NCBI RefSeq assembly: GCF_002775205.1
Contig: NC_036444.1
Coordinates: forward strand, 5,126,501-5,190,500
Reading direction: 5' to 3'
Source: Xiphophorus maculatus
Lineage: Eukaryota > Chordata > Actinopteri > Cyprinodontiformes > Poeciliidae
Length of the DNA stretch: 64,000 nucleotides
A model generated the notes under the pieces. The model did not search any database and had not been told where the DNA came from. It saw nothing but the letters and a program-made list of their open reading frames with translations. Below, piece by piece: positions 39,801 through 52,140 of the stretch (within the stretch, counting starts at the first letter, position 1; each line of letters opens with the position of its first letter). Position numbers and translations under genes: made by a program.

Positions 39801-42800
39801 CAGAGTTAGCCATCATTTTCTTGATTTTCTGATGAATCATTCTTTCTGATAAGAATGGGATGATTCACATTTTTATTTCCTGTTTTTGATTCATGTGAAT
39901 CCTGGTGGAACAGGAAACCAGAAAATCCCAAACAAAAACATCCGGCAATCTGCAGCAAGTTTCAGTTTATTTCTCCTCATGTCTGTTCAGGAAATGCTCA
40001 GCGCTCACTGCTTATTTTACTCTATTTATTTTATTAGTTTTATGTATATCTGAACATAAAACGATGCATAACAATGGCTGTATCCGTACAGAACCTCTGA
40101 ATAAACCCCTGCAGCCATCATCTGTGTTCGATCCTTACTGTCTCTTCAAGACGCTCCAACTTTTCCCTTATTATTAGTTATTTGCAGAAAGTCATTATTT
40201 TATATCTGATTGTAAAGATCAGTTTAAACTGTCGACTCGTTAACATGTTTGAACAGTAATCTTGGTCTGAAGCTGATTTGTTCACAGATTATTGATGCGT
40301 TTTAACTCTAATCTAGTTTGTGTTTTTCTTCAGTTTGTGCTGAAGTTCATTTTAAATCCTTTTATCTTTGGTATAATCTTGAAACCACTCGGAGGATTTA
40401 CCGGCCGCAGACGATGATTCATCCTCTCACCTGTCTGACCTGTTTGCCCTGAAAAACTCAACACTCACAACGTCACTTCTTATATTTCAGGGAAAAACAA
40501 CATTGGGAGTCAATGCAACGTCATCAGATGTGAGTTTCAAACCTCCCTGATTTTATCAGTTTGATAAAACTGGAAAAACACAAAAATCTTACCAAAGTGT
40601 TTTTGTCTATTCTGGTGCAAACATCTTAACATACTTGAAATAAGACAAAACTAACTTATAAGTAACTTTTCCACAAGATATAGGAGTTTGTTTTAAGTAA
40701 ATAATTCCTTATTGTTGAAAAAGATTGTTTCACTTATGGGAAAATATCTTGTAAGTAAAATAATATTTTTCATCAATATTAAAGTATTATTGACTTAATA
40801 CAATCCTCTGTATTTTGCTATAAAGTTATTTCTATGTTAGCTTTTGTCTTATTGCCGGTGTACTAAGATACTTGCTCCAGAAATTAGACAAAAATACTTG
40901 GTAAGATTTAGTTGTTTTGCGGTGAGCGTCCCGGTTTTTGTATCGCTCCTGCTGCAGAAATAATCTGACCGGTTCAGAACCTGGTCAGAAAATCTTCATC
41001 TTTATTCTCCTGTTGTTTCTCTAAAACTGACTTTTTTTCATTTATCTTTTTGTCTTCCAGGGTTTCTCCAGGCGCTGACGTTCTTCATCATGCTGCTGTT
41101 CATCGTCGTCATCTTCCTGAAGCTCTACAACGACCAAAACATCACAGGTCAGAACCTCCAGATTCTGCTGGGAGAGACGGTTTCTGTGTCACAGTGATGA
41201 TGGTGATGATTAGGATGATGTCAATAAAAGATGATCTTGTTTTCTCCATAAAAAGAGATTCATTTCAGGTTTCCTGGACGATAAACTGAGTCAATTTTTT
41301 TGTTTTTGAAAATTGTATTTCTGGAAATACAATTTTCCAGAAATACAATTTCCGGAAAATTGTTTTTCCAGAAATTGTCTGGATTTTTTTCCACCGGTGT
41401 CATAGTTCAGATCGCGTGATGTCACCACACCCATATCCGCCATCTTGTTTGACCAATGTGTTTTTTATCTTTGATTTATTTGGACTTTTAATTCAGATGA
41501 GCTCTACGACAGAATACTAGGGATAAAACTTTATATTTTTAATTACAAGAATAAAGTCAGAATACTGTCGTAATATTAGGAAAATAAAGTAGTAATTTTA
41601 TGAGAACTGCAACAAAAAATACAAATTAAATGAGGGAGATTGAGCATCTTGTGTAGTTACACTTTGGTACAAGTTTTGCAGATAATACTCAATAGAAACA
41701 CTTAATCTTTTTTCTGGTAAAATTGTGTTTTTATTTCTGCGAAAATTATGACTATTCTCTCATAACAAAACAAAAATGATCACAGTTTGGCCTTAGTATT
41801 CTGTCGTCCAACTCACAGAAGGGATGTTTGGAAAAAAAATGCATTTTTTGAAAATGTTTTTTGTAATTTGTAAAGCAAATTACAAAAAACCTGATTGAAA
41901 TATGACCTGATTTTGGATTAAAAAGAAATTTATTTAACTATTAATTGTTTCTTCTCTTGCAGATATAACTAAAAATGCGCTGAGCTCCAGTCAGACCTCC
42001 AAGTTGGGCTCCAACGCAGGTGAGTCTGAACCCGGTCAGAACAGACCGGGTCTTGTGGGTTTGTTGGGATCTGATTTGTGTTTTTTCCTGCAGAAGGGCC
42101 ATGTTCCAGGAAGAACGTCTGTCCAGGGAATCACATCAGTTTCTTCGTCCAGAGCGGAGCTGCGAACGTCGTTCCTCCAAAGATCTGCGTCAACAACAAG
42201 CTGTAGGATCTCTGTCCTCTTCTTTCTGTCTGCTCTCTTCGTCTCTTTATGGACGTTTAATTCAGTTTGTTTGGTCTTTTTTGTTGTTTTGTGTCTCTCT
42301 GGACCTTTTGCTTTATTTCAGTCATGTTGTTGTTCAGATGATGTTTGTCGACTCTCAGTGTTTTGTTGCTTCAGGGCTTTAGGAACCGTTTTGAACAACG
42401 CTGACACCGGAATCAACATCGTGGTGGTAAATGGTGAGTGATGGGGATTAAACCCTCATAACTAATTTTAACTAGTTTTGCATTTATTTAACTTAACCTG
42501 AAATATGTATTTTTTATTTACTTCTAAAACTTTTTTTTTTATCATAAAAGCTGCTGTTTTTGCGACGTGCATATTAGAGTCATTGTTCAAAGAAACTTAA
42601 TAAATAGGAGAACATTTCCACCAAAAAAATTCAGAAATTTTCTGAATAAAAAAGGACAATTTCTGAGCTTGAAAAGTCAAAAAATTGCTTAAAAGTTTTT
42701 TGATTAATTTCAGAAATCTTCTAGAAAATTCTTGGAAATTTCTGAGTTTCAAAAGTTGAGAATTTGACAGAAAAAACCTGAAATTTTCAGATTTAACCAG

Positions 42801-44607
42801 ATAAATAATTTAGGAAAAACTAGGAAATTTCTGAGTTTCAGAAGTTGAATATTTTTTACTTTTAATCATTCTATTTACTTTCTTTTTTTCTCAACTTTTT
42901 TCCCCATAATTTTGCGTTTTCTAATTATTTAGATTTTGTCTTATGAGTTCAACATTTTCGTCATCATTTGGACTCCAATTTTAAAATAGGTGATCAGCAA
43001 AGTAAAAAAAAAAAAACATAAATAAAAATATAAAGTTACTCCATATCTTTTTTTCTCTAGGTGGCCCCTATATCCTGTTACAGTTTTTCATACAGATTAG
43101 AAGCTAAATAAAATGATTTTTAGTATTTTTTAATAATAAGTGGTAACAGGCCGCAGAACCCGTCCGGAGTTCTGATCTGACCTGGTTTGTGTCCGGCAGG
43201 TAAATCCGGAGACGTCCTGAAGACGGATCACTACAACATGTACAGCGGCGGTAAGTCGCCATCATGAGACCGGATTCTGTCGGATCCAAACGGATCCTGA
43301 TGCTGATGTTTGTGTTGCAGAAGTGGAGCCGCTCATCGAGTTCCTGAAGAACATCGAGGTGGGTTCTGTGGTTCTGATGGCCGTCTTCGACGAGGGATCT
43401 AGAAGGTCAGTTTTCCTAAAGACGCTTCATATCTACGGAGAAAAGTTTAAATCTGCTCTGAGGAAATAAGATGAAGTTTCTAGAGAGCAAAACTTATTAA
43501 AGTCTGAAAAAATGCCAGAAATAATTTGATCCCAGTTTGTTTTATTAGCTTCATTAAAATGAAAGTTTGACATTAATTTTATATGATTTATGATTTGATC
43601 ACAGAAATACAGTCACGCTGTAATCAGACTTTCTTCATAACTAAAGATTTTTACTGTCAGATTATTTATCAGAAACATGAAGAAATTTGTTTTATTTCAA
43701 ACACGTGAGAGGATACATTATATTTATAGACAAATAAATGGGTAACAACGTTGAATTAGTTATTTACTTATAGTTCCTAATATCTATTGTTAATTTATTA
43801 ATTTTTATTTATTTGTTCACTTCTACTTATTTATTAATTGCTTTATCCGTTTATTTTAATCATTTTATTTACCTGCAAATATTTTGCTATTTATTATTTT
43901 TTTACTTATTGATTTAGTTTTTGTTTGTATTTACTGTCAATTGTTTTTATATTCAGTCAATATTTTTTTCCATAATATGTTTCTGTATTTTTTCACTAAT
44001 ACTTATTTATTAATTGCTGCTCGTTCATTTTAATTTATTTACTTGTTGATACTAATTAATTATTAGCTAAATAATCAATTCATTTACTTACTGATATTAA
44101 TTAATTAATTATATAAATTACCTATTTATATAATAAACAATTATATATATAGTTTCATATATTATATAAATATAATTTATATACATTTTTACATAGAATT
44201 TTTTCCTAAATTAATATTTATTCATTTTTTTAATAAATAAATATTTATTTACTTACTAATATTTATGTATCAGGCCCAACATCCAGTGTTTTGTCCCATC
44301 AGGTTAAATGAGGAGGCCCGGACTCTGATCGCGGACCTGGGCAGCTCCGTCATCCATTCCCTGGGATATCGGGATAACTGGGTGTTTGTTGGTGGGAAAG
44401 GGACGACGGGGAAAAGCAACTTCGAGAAGGTAAAGTCATCAAATGAAATTAATTTAAACCTGCTTTGCTGACTCCTCTGTCTGCTGTGAAACTGAAATCT
44501 GATCCATTCGTGTGTTTCAGCACATGAAGAGCGACGATTCCAAAAACAAGTACGAGAACTGGCCTGAGATGGTGGAGATGGAGGGCTGCATTCCCAAATA
44601 CGTGTAA
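36830..44607 (+). CDS. FAM3 family secreted/type II cytokine-like protein (FAM3C-like), 10 coding exons
   Basis: Coding exons: 36830-36842, 40491-40529, 41061-41147, 41963-42019, 42094-42202, 42375-42433, 43200-43250, 43321-43405, 44303-44429, 44521-44607. Together they give 237 residues, all GT-AG and in frame. A basic N-terminus precedes a hydrophobic segment (about 18-40) acting as signal or type II anchor. A short linker leads to the FAM3/ILEI fold with its landmarks: C-x5-C near residue 70, [47 protein letters not shown], and [17 protein letters not shown] at the C-terminus. FAM3 proteins are secreted via ER/Golgi; relatives act in metabolism (FAM3B) or epithelial plasticity (FAM3C). The globular part is closest to FAM3C, but the N-terminus differs from the four mammalian members as I remember them. 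Poly(A) signal AATAAA at 45126-45131. Confidence 0.85.
36940..38030 (+). repeat. 32-bp minisatellite in FAM3 gene intron 1
   Basis: About 23 regular 32-bp units at 37290-38030, preceded by about 350 bp of degenerate units. The unit core is TTACCTGTCCAGGTGTTA followed by (G/A)TGAGGTAGCTAG or AATGATGCAGCTAG. A four-unit higher-order block, marked by TTCAGATCTTAATGATGCAG, recurs 128 bp apart (37729 and 37857). Most units carry the E-box CAGGTG opposed to ACCTG. Confidence 0.9.
38031..40490. other. rest of FAM3 gene intron 1
   Basis: No exon or promoter supported. Near 39621-39660 is a GTACTTTATTGACCCCAAAG block, the kind of tail found at 3' ends of fish LINE/SINE copies; a similar one is at 49783-49815. 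The 90-codon frame at 39905-40177 has no recognisable motif. Confidence 0.45.
40565..40920. repeat. palindromic repeat family C, FAM3 intron 2 copy
   Basis: ACTTATAAGTAACTTTTCCA...GATATAGGAGTTTGTTTTAA on the left and ATAAAGTTATTTCTATGTTAG...CTTGGTAAGATTTAG on the right, an inverted arrangement around about 40740. Confidence 0.6.
42560..42890. repeat. repeat family D copy, FAM3 intron 6
   Basis: ATATTAGAGTCATTG, AATAGGAGAACATTTCCACC, TTTCTGAGCTTGAAAAGTC and repeated TTCTAGAAAATTCTTGGAAA phrases match the other family D copies. The intron also contains A-rich runs near 43000. Confidence 0.5.
43440..44300. other. AT-rich FAM3 intron 8
   Basis: Dominated by TTATTTA/TTAATTA phrases with imperfect direct repeats (ACTTATTTATTAATTGC twice, about 43825-44025). 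No coding capacity and no transposon ends recognised. Confidence 0.5.
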
Positions 44608-46069
44608 TAATCCTGGAAAAATCAGCAAGAAGCTGCAGGACGGGATCTTTAGGACTTACGTATTAAACTGATCTGGATGAATCCATGAGATCCTCCACAT
44701 CCTGCAGAAAGCTGGGCCTGATGCTGTGACTCAGAGTCCAGGTTAAATTAAAATAATCCGGCCACCTTTGGATGGAATAATTAATCTGTATTCAAAGGAA
44801 AACAGGAAACATCTAAACATTCTCCACTGATCCAGGATCCTAATCCATCTGGAATAATCCTGCTGCTGCTGACATTTAACTTTCCTCAAAGTCCAGCTTC
44901 TCCTGCAGGAGCTTCTGGAGACAATTTCCAGACTTCAGCAGATTAAAAGCAAATTAACAGATTATTAGGGGATCATGAGGAGGCACGGTGTTTTTACAGG
45001 AAGGGGATTTGATGAATTTTCATTGTCAGATAGAAAAAGTGGGAAAAGGTAAAAAAATATAAATATTTCTATTAGAATGAAACATTTATATTCTGGTTTT
45101 TAACTTATTTTTCTGTTTTTTATTAAATAAATCATGTTTTTACTTTATGATCTTTGTTTTAAACTTTCATTTTAATCGTAAAGAAACCATTAATCAACTG
45201 AAATAAACAGAAAAAGCAGACTAGTTAGTTAGTTAGTTAGTTAGTTAGTGACAGATACAAAATAACAGGGACAAATTCCAGAATTTTGATTAAAGTCAGA
45301 ATTTTTAAATTAAAGTCAGAATTCTGAATTTAAAATCAGAATTCTAAGATTAATGTCGGGTTTCTTCTTTTTTCCAGTGACCCTAATTTTCTTCCGAATG
45401 TTTTTGACTCAGCCGGAGTTCGGTTTGTTTGTTGTTTTTTTTAACATATTGAATCTGGTCTTAAACTTTAAATTGATAGCGAGTGAATGCCAAATTAAGA
45501 GAGCGGTTTGAAATAAAAGTGTTTTTATAATAAGCAACCTTACATTCCAGCTACTAAAAGCTGCTCTGGTAGATCTGCTGTCGCCCTGCAGTTACTAAAA
45601 TAACCACAGACAAGACTGGAATAAATTCTTCCTGGAAGTAAAACAAGAAGGACCGGAGGAACAAAGGCAACTCTAAAACATTCCAACCCAATTAAGGAAC
45701 AAACACAACGGTTGTTTTGTTGAGGAAGAAGGTGAAAAGTCATCAGTTCTGAACAGATTGACCCCTCTGACCCCAAACGGATCCAGAACTTTCAGGAGGA
45801 ACTGAATAGTTAATATAGAGAAGAACTGTTTCTGTTCTGGTCCGAACTGTGAGCCCTTTTTTCTCATCACAACTTTCCCCAATCTATCTAGAATATGTAG
45901 AGGAGAAAGATTCATTTGTGTGGATTATTAGATTATTTTGTGTTGTGAAATGTAATTTCTAAGCAATGGAACAATAAAAATACAGCAAAGCGGCTCAATT
46001 TACAGCTCTACATGAACTCTGCTGCCATCTAGTGGTTAAATGTAAAATAACAACAACAAAAATAACTAA

Positions 46070-46323
46070 CTGCAAAAGCGCAAAATCTTACCACGTATTT
46101 TTGGTCTAGTTTCTTTTGCAAATATCTCAACACACTTGAAATAAGACAATGTATTCTTGTGAAATAATATAATAGTTCAACCAGTAGTGTTTTGTCAATA
46201 CTAAGCAATTATTGACTTAAAACAAGTTCCTATATCTTGCTGAAGTTATTTGTGACTTTGTTTTGTCTTATTTCAAGTGTATTAAGAGTTTTGCACTTTA
46301 AGATTTTGTGTTTTTGCAGTGAA
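46070..46323. repeat. palindromic repeat family C copy
   Basis: Starts CTGCAAAAGCGCAAAATCTT and ends AAGATTTTGTGTTTTTGCAG, a clear inverted pair of termini. The interior is shorter than in the other copies. Confidence 0.7.
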
Positions 46324-48165
46324 GTTATAGCATATAAACTCTGAGTATTAAAAAGTATCCACATATAAAAAGTTTTGAGATGGATTAATTTAAATATGTC
46401 AATAAATGTTGCATTAATTGTTGTAAATCGAGTCCAACATTCCCAGTGCATGTGTGACTTTTAAAAACTGAGGCGATCCAAACCAATAACATGTGGATAA
46501 CTGAGGTTAAAAAAGTGTTAAGTCTAGGGTTCCCAACAATAAGTTGAAACTATTTTCTTATGGAATGAAATTTAAACATATTTTAAACTTGTTTTAAGAG
46601 CCTATAAGACTGCAGAAAAAGCAGCTGTGTTTATTTAGGGAGGACCTGACTTATTTGTTTTTCTCAAGGAATTTTGCAGGAAGTTCACTGTTTAATTTTG
46701 ATAACTCAAATAAAACAGAAGAAACTCAGAGATAAGGGGACAAACAGTGACAACTGAAGACAAACAGACAGAGGACTTGTCCTACCGGATTTAAAGTTCC
46801 TGTGGATCAGATGAAATCAGATTTCTTGGTTAATTTCTCCTAATTATATTCAGTGTTGTCTGAACAAACACTTCACATCCTGCAGACCTCCTGTTCTGAG
46901 AGCAGTTTTAACCCTGAAGCAACAGAAATGACTTTTTAAAGCTAGAAAATTTCACATCTCTTCCTCTTCACTTCCTTTGTTGAAAATCATCCACAATTGC
47001 TCAAGTAAAGCTCCAAAAATTTAGAATATTATGAAAAATATCATGAAAAAGAGATTCTTTTTGTTAAGCATTTCAGAAACAGTCCAGTTCTTTACCTCTC
47101 AAACATATACCCTCCTTTCAACGTTTTATGAATGTGCTACAGCGTTTTCTGAGACATTAAATTTTGAGTTTTCATCATCTGTAATCGTCGCACTTTCTTT
47201 GTTTCTTTTTTCACCTGTATGATTGAGTACATTTCTGGTGCAATACCAGTTTCTGCCAGAAGATGGCAGTAGCGGCAAATACCAGCGAGGCTAACTTCAG
47301 GCCTAGAAGAAGCTCAGAGTCACGAAACCATTTTTTAATTTTTTTTTAAAGAAGCAGGTTTCTGTTTTAACAGGTGGGTGAAGTCTACAATAAATCGATA
47401 AGGTACCATTTCAGTAAGTGTTTGAGTGGAGAACAGTATTTTATTGACACAGATTGTATTTTGAGGAATTCCTGTGTGTATTTTATTAGAAGTGACTGTT
47501 AACTGCCGCTAGCCTAAATGCTAACTACCGTCGGTGAAACTGTAGAGTGCTTCCCATTACCTTCTTCGTAGAAAACGTTTGGCGGTTTTACGGTTATTAA
47601 CCCCGTAATTTTTGGTTAGAGGGCAATTACAATGTATCTTTTGGTTGTTTTAAAAGTTTTGTCAGCTCTAGTGTCCTTTATTTGACAGTTGTCAAGCAGA
47701 AAGCGTGTTATGAGAAAGAGAGAAGACATTTGCTCAAAGATCAGTCCACACATTCTAAGAAAATAACAATAAATAAATAAATTACGAGAATAAAGTAACG
47801 AAATTATGAGAATAAAATAATAATACGAGAATAAAGTCGTAGTACTACAAGGCACCATAATATTACGACTTTTTTTCTGGTAATATTGGCACCAATTCTT
47901 GTAATTTTATTTTTTTTTTTTTGTAATTTTATTTTTTCCTTAGTTTGCCCCTAAATACTCAAAGTACAACATTGGAAATGTATTTCTATTAGTAATGTTA
48001 TGTGAGCTGAGTTCATGATTGTTTGTCTGTTGTAATTAATATGTTTTATTTTTTACATAATATGTAACAGACTGTACAAACAACTGTGCAATTATTAAAA
48101 TCTAAGTCGTACATTTTATAAAAGCAGTGTAAGTATAATTGCACTATATTACTTTACTAAAGAAA

Positions 48166-49715
48166 CTGATTTCTATTTTCACAGAATAAAAACACACAAA
48201 TCATCTGCCTTTACATGAAACCGGACAGCATGGGTTGATAATTGAAATCGTATATGGAGTCCAGCAGCAGAGCAGATGGAGAAGGTAAGAAAACTGGAAA
48301 CATGATGCCAATCAGCAGTTTTTCTTTTGTTTTGTTTTTTAACCTGAAACCAGTTGAACTGTTTCTGTTGCACTGAGAGTTGAAGGATGTATCTCAAAAG
48401 GCTGCAAACAACGCCACCTTGTGGAGTTTTAGAGCTGTTGGATCAGGCTGGGAACACCTGATTTCTCTCACTCTGACATTCAGTTTCCCAGCACCAAGTG
48501 AACTGACTGCTCAAACAAATGTTTTTCTCGTTTCATTTCACAGGAAAAAGGTGCACAAACATCTGCTGCAGCTTCCAGACTCCTGCTGCTTTAATAATCT
48601 GCTGGTCAAGTCTGATGCGACGGGACTTCAGCTTCTTCTGCTTCCTGCAAGAAAACATGCAGTCATGATGGAAACCTGAATAGAGAGGTATCAGAACCGA
48701 TCTTTTTCCTTTACTCTTCTCAGCAGACAGTTTCTGTATCAACATTGTGAAGTTTCTTTATTCAGACCTTAATAATTAAGTGTCTGCTGATATTCAGTGC
48801 TCTGATAATCAGCAGACTCTGATAATCTTCAGATTGTGGAGAAATGTTCTGCAGACGGTGATGTTTCCTCAAGAGACTCCGACGGTCTAGAACTGTGTGA
48901 ACGACCTTTTCTCTGAACATGTTAGCAAACTAAAACCTCTCTGAATATATATTAGGGCTGTTGTAAACAATTATTCTAGTAATCAAGCAATCTATCAATT
49001 ATTCTTATGATTAGTCAAGTAATCAAATAAAAAAAATTATAAATAAAATCTTAGTAAATACTTCCATAACAGCAGTAATAACATTGGATATCAACATCGG
49101 CCCAAATTTTCAGATTTGTTCATCCCTAACAATTAGTTTTCTGTAGTTTAGAAAATTAACCTGTAACAGTAATGGGTCACTTTTTTAGTTAACCTGAACA
49201 AAAATTATAGAAAATCTGAAAAATCAACAGGCTCACAAGAAAATCCATTAAAAAATCAAATTTTTTTTAATGGATTCATATTGAGTCAATTTAACAGGTG
49301 AACTCTCACATTGCTCAGCCACTGATAGCCAAATTTTGGCGTGCAAAATCCAGTCATGTGATGAAAAACGTATGTTTTTTTTGTGTACCGGGCCGGTACA
49401 CATGTACATCGCTTTATCATACATACATATCGTATCATAAATCCCTAAGGCTCCACAAGGTGGCGCTGTTCGGAACCTTTTGAAGCAGATCCTTCAGCTC
49501 ATAGTGTAGCAGGGACAGGTCAACTGGTTTCATGTAAAACACCTGCTGATTAAAATCACGCTTCCAGTTTTCTGACCTTCTCCATGTAGATCTGTTCTGC
49601 TGCTGGACCTGAAACTTCCCATATTCCAGTTATCTACGTATGTTGTCCAGTTTCACGATGGCGGACAAACTGATTTGTGAGTAAAAGCGCTTCTATTCTG
49701 CGAAAACAGAAATCA
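48166..49715. repeat. 1.55-kb inverted repeat with arms of about 260 bp
   Basis: The left arm 48166-48425 (CTGATTTCTATTTTCACAGA, TCCAGCAGCAGAGCAGAT, GGAGAAGGTAAGAAAACTGG, CGCCACCTTGTGGAG) matches, reverse complemented, the right arm 49451-49715 with the same order of landmarks and scattered differences. The 1.03-kb spacer contains AT-rich DNA and a family E fragment. It could be a fold-back transposon or an inverted duplication. Confidence 0.65.
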
Positions 49716-50227
49716 GATTTTTTAGTAATGGCTTTTGCTGTGATAATGGTTATACTCCATTTATATAATATAGATAGATGTACTTTATTCATCCCAGCAG
49801 GGAAATTACTTTGCAGTTACAGCATAGAGACAAGACACAATAACAACTACCACTGAGTAGTAGTTGTAGATAAAATAAAAAATAAAAATAAAATATAAAA
49901 TGCTGTTAATATAAAAAGCAACTTAGAGCAGTCCTTGCAAAGATAATGTAGTAATTACACAATTGTTTGTACTGTCTGCTATTAAGTATAAAATCAAACA
50001 TGTTAATTAACATAGACAAAAAAAGCATGAACTTAGCTTACATTACATTATGTAATCAAGCAGGTTATGATTGTAAATATTAATCATTGTTCAACTGATT
50101 GACAGTTAATGCGTCCTCAGTTAAGCCATTAACTAAGTAGATAAATATCTGCTTATACTGGTAAATATTTTTTTATTCATGTAACATCATAGTTTAATAA
50201 GCTGCAGCCAAAACATCACACATATTA

Positions 50228-51132
50228 TCACTGTGTAGAACATCCCATCTTTTGCACTGCTGCTGCAGCTCCAACAATTGCTCCCAGATTAACTCCAACA
50301 CCAGCTCCAATAGCAACTCCTATTGGTCCTCCCAGAACTCCAACAGCAGCTCCAACACCTGCTCCAGTAGCAGCTCCAGCAGCAGCAGCCCCCAGAGTAG
50401 CACGCATAAATGAGTTGTCTTTCTCTGCCTGCCTTCTTGCATCTTCAGGATCAATTTCTGGATTTTCTCTGATTAATCGATCTACTTCTTGTTGCTTGGC
50501 TCTCTGCGCCTCTTTAAACATTTCATTGGTGTAGAAACTTCCTCCATTTCCCTTTACCAGTCTGTTGATCTTCTGCACCAGTCCCCTGACTTGACCAGGA
50601 TCCTCAACTGTGTTGTCAAAGACATGATATTTATCTTCAAATGTCTGGAAGAAGGCACACTGACTGATGAAATGCCGTAGAGGTCTGTGTTTTAGTAACA
50701 TTTCTCCTATTGCAATATTTTCCCGTTTTAGTTCGTCTCCATGGGTAAACAGGATCATAGTGTATGTGGCTGCTTCATTGCCAAAAATTTTCTGGATAAT
50801 TTTTAAGCTTCTTTCTTCTTCTGTGGTGAATCTGGTCGGCTGGAGCACAATCAGGAACACATGAGGACCAGGAGCCGCCAGGCAGATGCCTTTCGCAATT
50901 TCTTCCATAATCTCTTTATGACTTTTATTTGTATCAAACAGACCTGGAGTATCAATAACAGCCAGATTTAAACCATCAAAATCATTGATTTTCTTCTCAC
51001 AGACCGATGTCATAGAGGAAAAAGAGAGACAAGAATGAAAAAATCTTCCTCCCAACATGGTGTTTCCTGCTGCACTTTTTCCAACTCCAGTTTTCCCAAG
51101 AAGAACAATCCTGAGCGCCGTATCTTTATTAG
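50228..51132 (-). CDS. GIMAP family (AIG1-type) GTPase, terminal exon, with glycine-zipper tail
   Basis: The exon probably starts at 51132 after an acceptor (CCAACAG|CTAATAAAG). The frame extends 28 bp further but has no ATG there, so the start lies in an unseen upstream exon. Visible: P-loop GKTGVGKSAAGNT, DTPGLFDT (G3), the GIMAP box HVFLIVLQPTRFTTEEE, THGDEL in the G4 position, then the helical C-terminal part KINRLVKGNGGSFYTNEMF. After about 200 residues a helix rich in Gln, Glu and Arg leads into about 55 residues of Gly/Ala/Val with repeated GxxxG, probably membrane-inserting. It ends Gly-Cys-Ser-Thr-Gln. GIMAPs are membrane-associated GTPases linked to lymphocyte survival and immunity, and are expanded in fish. 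Reverse-strand poly(A) signal at about 50177-50172. Confidence 0.88.
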
Positions 51133-51734
51133 CTGTTGGAGAATTTGAAGACAACAACAAAGAGGGAGAATTTTAATTCTGATAACTTCAAAGTAACTTA
51201 AAATATGTCTAAGGATGCCAGTTACAGAATTAGATGTTTCTTTTTAGATGTATAGATTGGGAGGAGAATTTAGATGTTTAAATTTTCAGCTAATAATGTC
51301 TGCAGAAATATTTTTGTATTAGATTAATAGTTTTATAGACTTAGATCAACCCCAGTATTTTCATATACATGAGTTGCTATACTTTCAGTAACATTAGTAA
51401 GCTTGCACCAAGCTTATCTGAGCTCCTGCAAAAAATAATGTTGGCAGAGTTTTAGATTCCTCAAGAAAAGACACTGTGTCTCATTACACCGATGAAGTGG
51501 TTTCCACTCAGTCTTCCTTTAGATAAGAACTGTAGTTCTGGATGCCTGAAGTTTGCGGCTGTCTGAGTGGAATCTTTTCCCAGACGCTTCATCCTAGCAG
51601 CTGCTGCTTGGCTTCTTTGCTCATCAAACCCACAACTCACTGCCCCACCAGATGCCTTATTGTTCATAAGAACTGCTCTAATAAGATGTTGTGTCTGGGC
51701 AGAGAAAGTTAAATTAATCAATCTAGTTCTGCCA

Positions 51735-52140
51735 GTCACGTTTATTTGTATAGCACATTTCAGCAACAAGGCATTTCAAAGTGCTCTGCATCAAAAAAAC
51801 AAAAATACAAAGTCAGAGACGACTCACTCAGTAATTACATTTTATCAAGTGCCATGTTACACATCAGATGGTTGATTGATGTTTAATTTATAATGTTTCA
51901 AAAGCAACTCTAAACAGGTGGATTTTTAGTCTAGATTTAAAGGAACTCGGTGTTTCAGCTGTTTTGCAGTTTTCTGGAAGTTTGTTCCAGATTTGTGGTG
52001 AATAGAAGCTGAATGCTGCTTCTCCATGTTTGGTTCTGGTTCTGGGGATGCAGAGCAGAACCAGAATAGGGGATTAACAGGCTTCTGCAGCACTTGATGA
52101 AATGCAGAGAGGGTCATGCAATCATTTGAATCAGGGTTTC
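51735..52140 (-). repeat. LINE-derived 3' tail and associated repeat
   Basis: The reverse complement of 51735-51792 (AGCACTTTGAAATGCCTTG, GCTGAAATGTGCTATACAAA) matches the plus-strand tail at 56325-56385. The adjoining sequence (TTGCAGTTTTCTGGAAGTTTG, GCTGAATGCTGCTTCTCC) is of a kind I recall as common in teleost LINE/SINE repeats. The 102-codon reverse frame at 51461-51769 overlaps it and is not supported as a gene. Confidence 0.45.

Larger units (their letters stand above)
45132..50170. other. intergenic region between FAM3 gene and GIMAP gene 1
   Basis: Contains (GTTA)n at 45222-45247, repeat C at 46070-46323, an ACGAGAATAAAGTCGTA repeat fragment at 47782-47870 (relative near 41540-41600), a large inverted repeat at 48166-49715, a family E fragment at 48955-49030 and a LINE/SINE-like tail at 49783-49815. 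CCAGAAGATGGCAG (about 47256) resembles a YY1 site. No gene could be supported. Confidence 0.45.

Noticed and set aside
51461-51769. 102-codon reverse frame next to GIMAP 1
   Set aside because: Overlaps a LINE-type tail and shows no conserved motif; not usable as the missing first GIMAP exon from the sequence alone.
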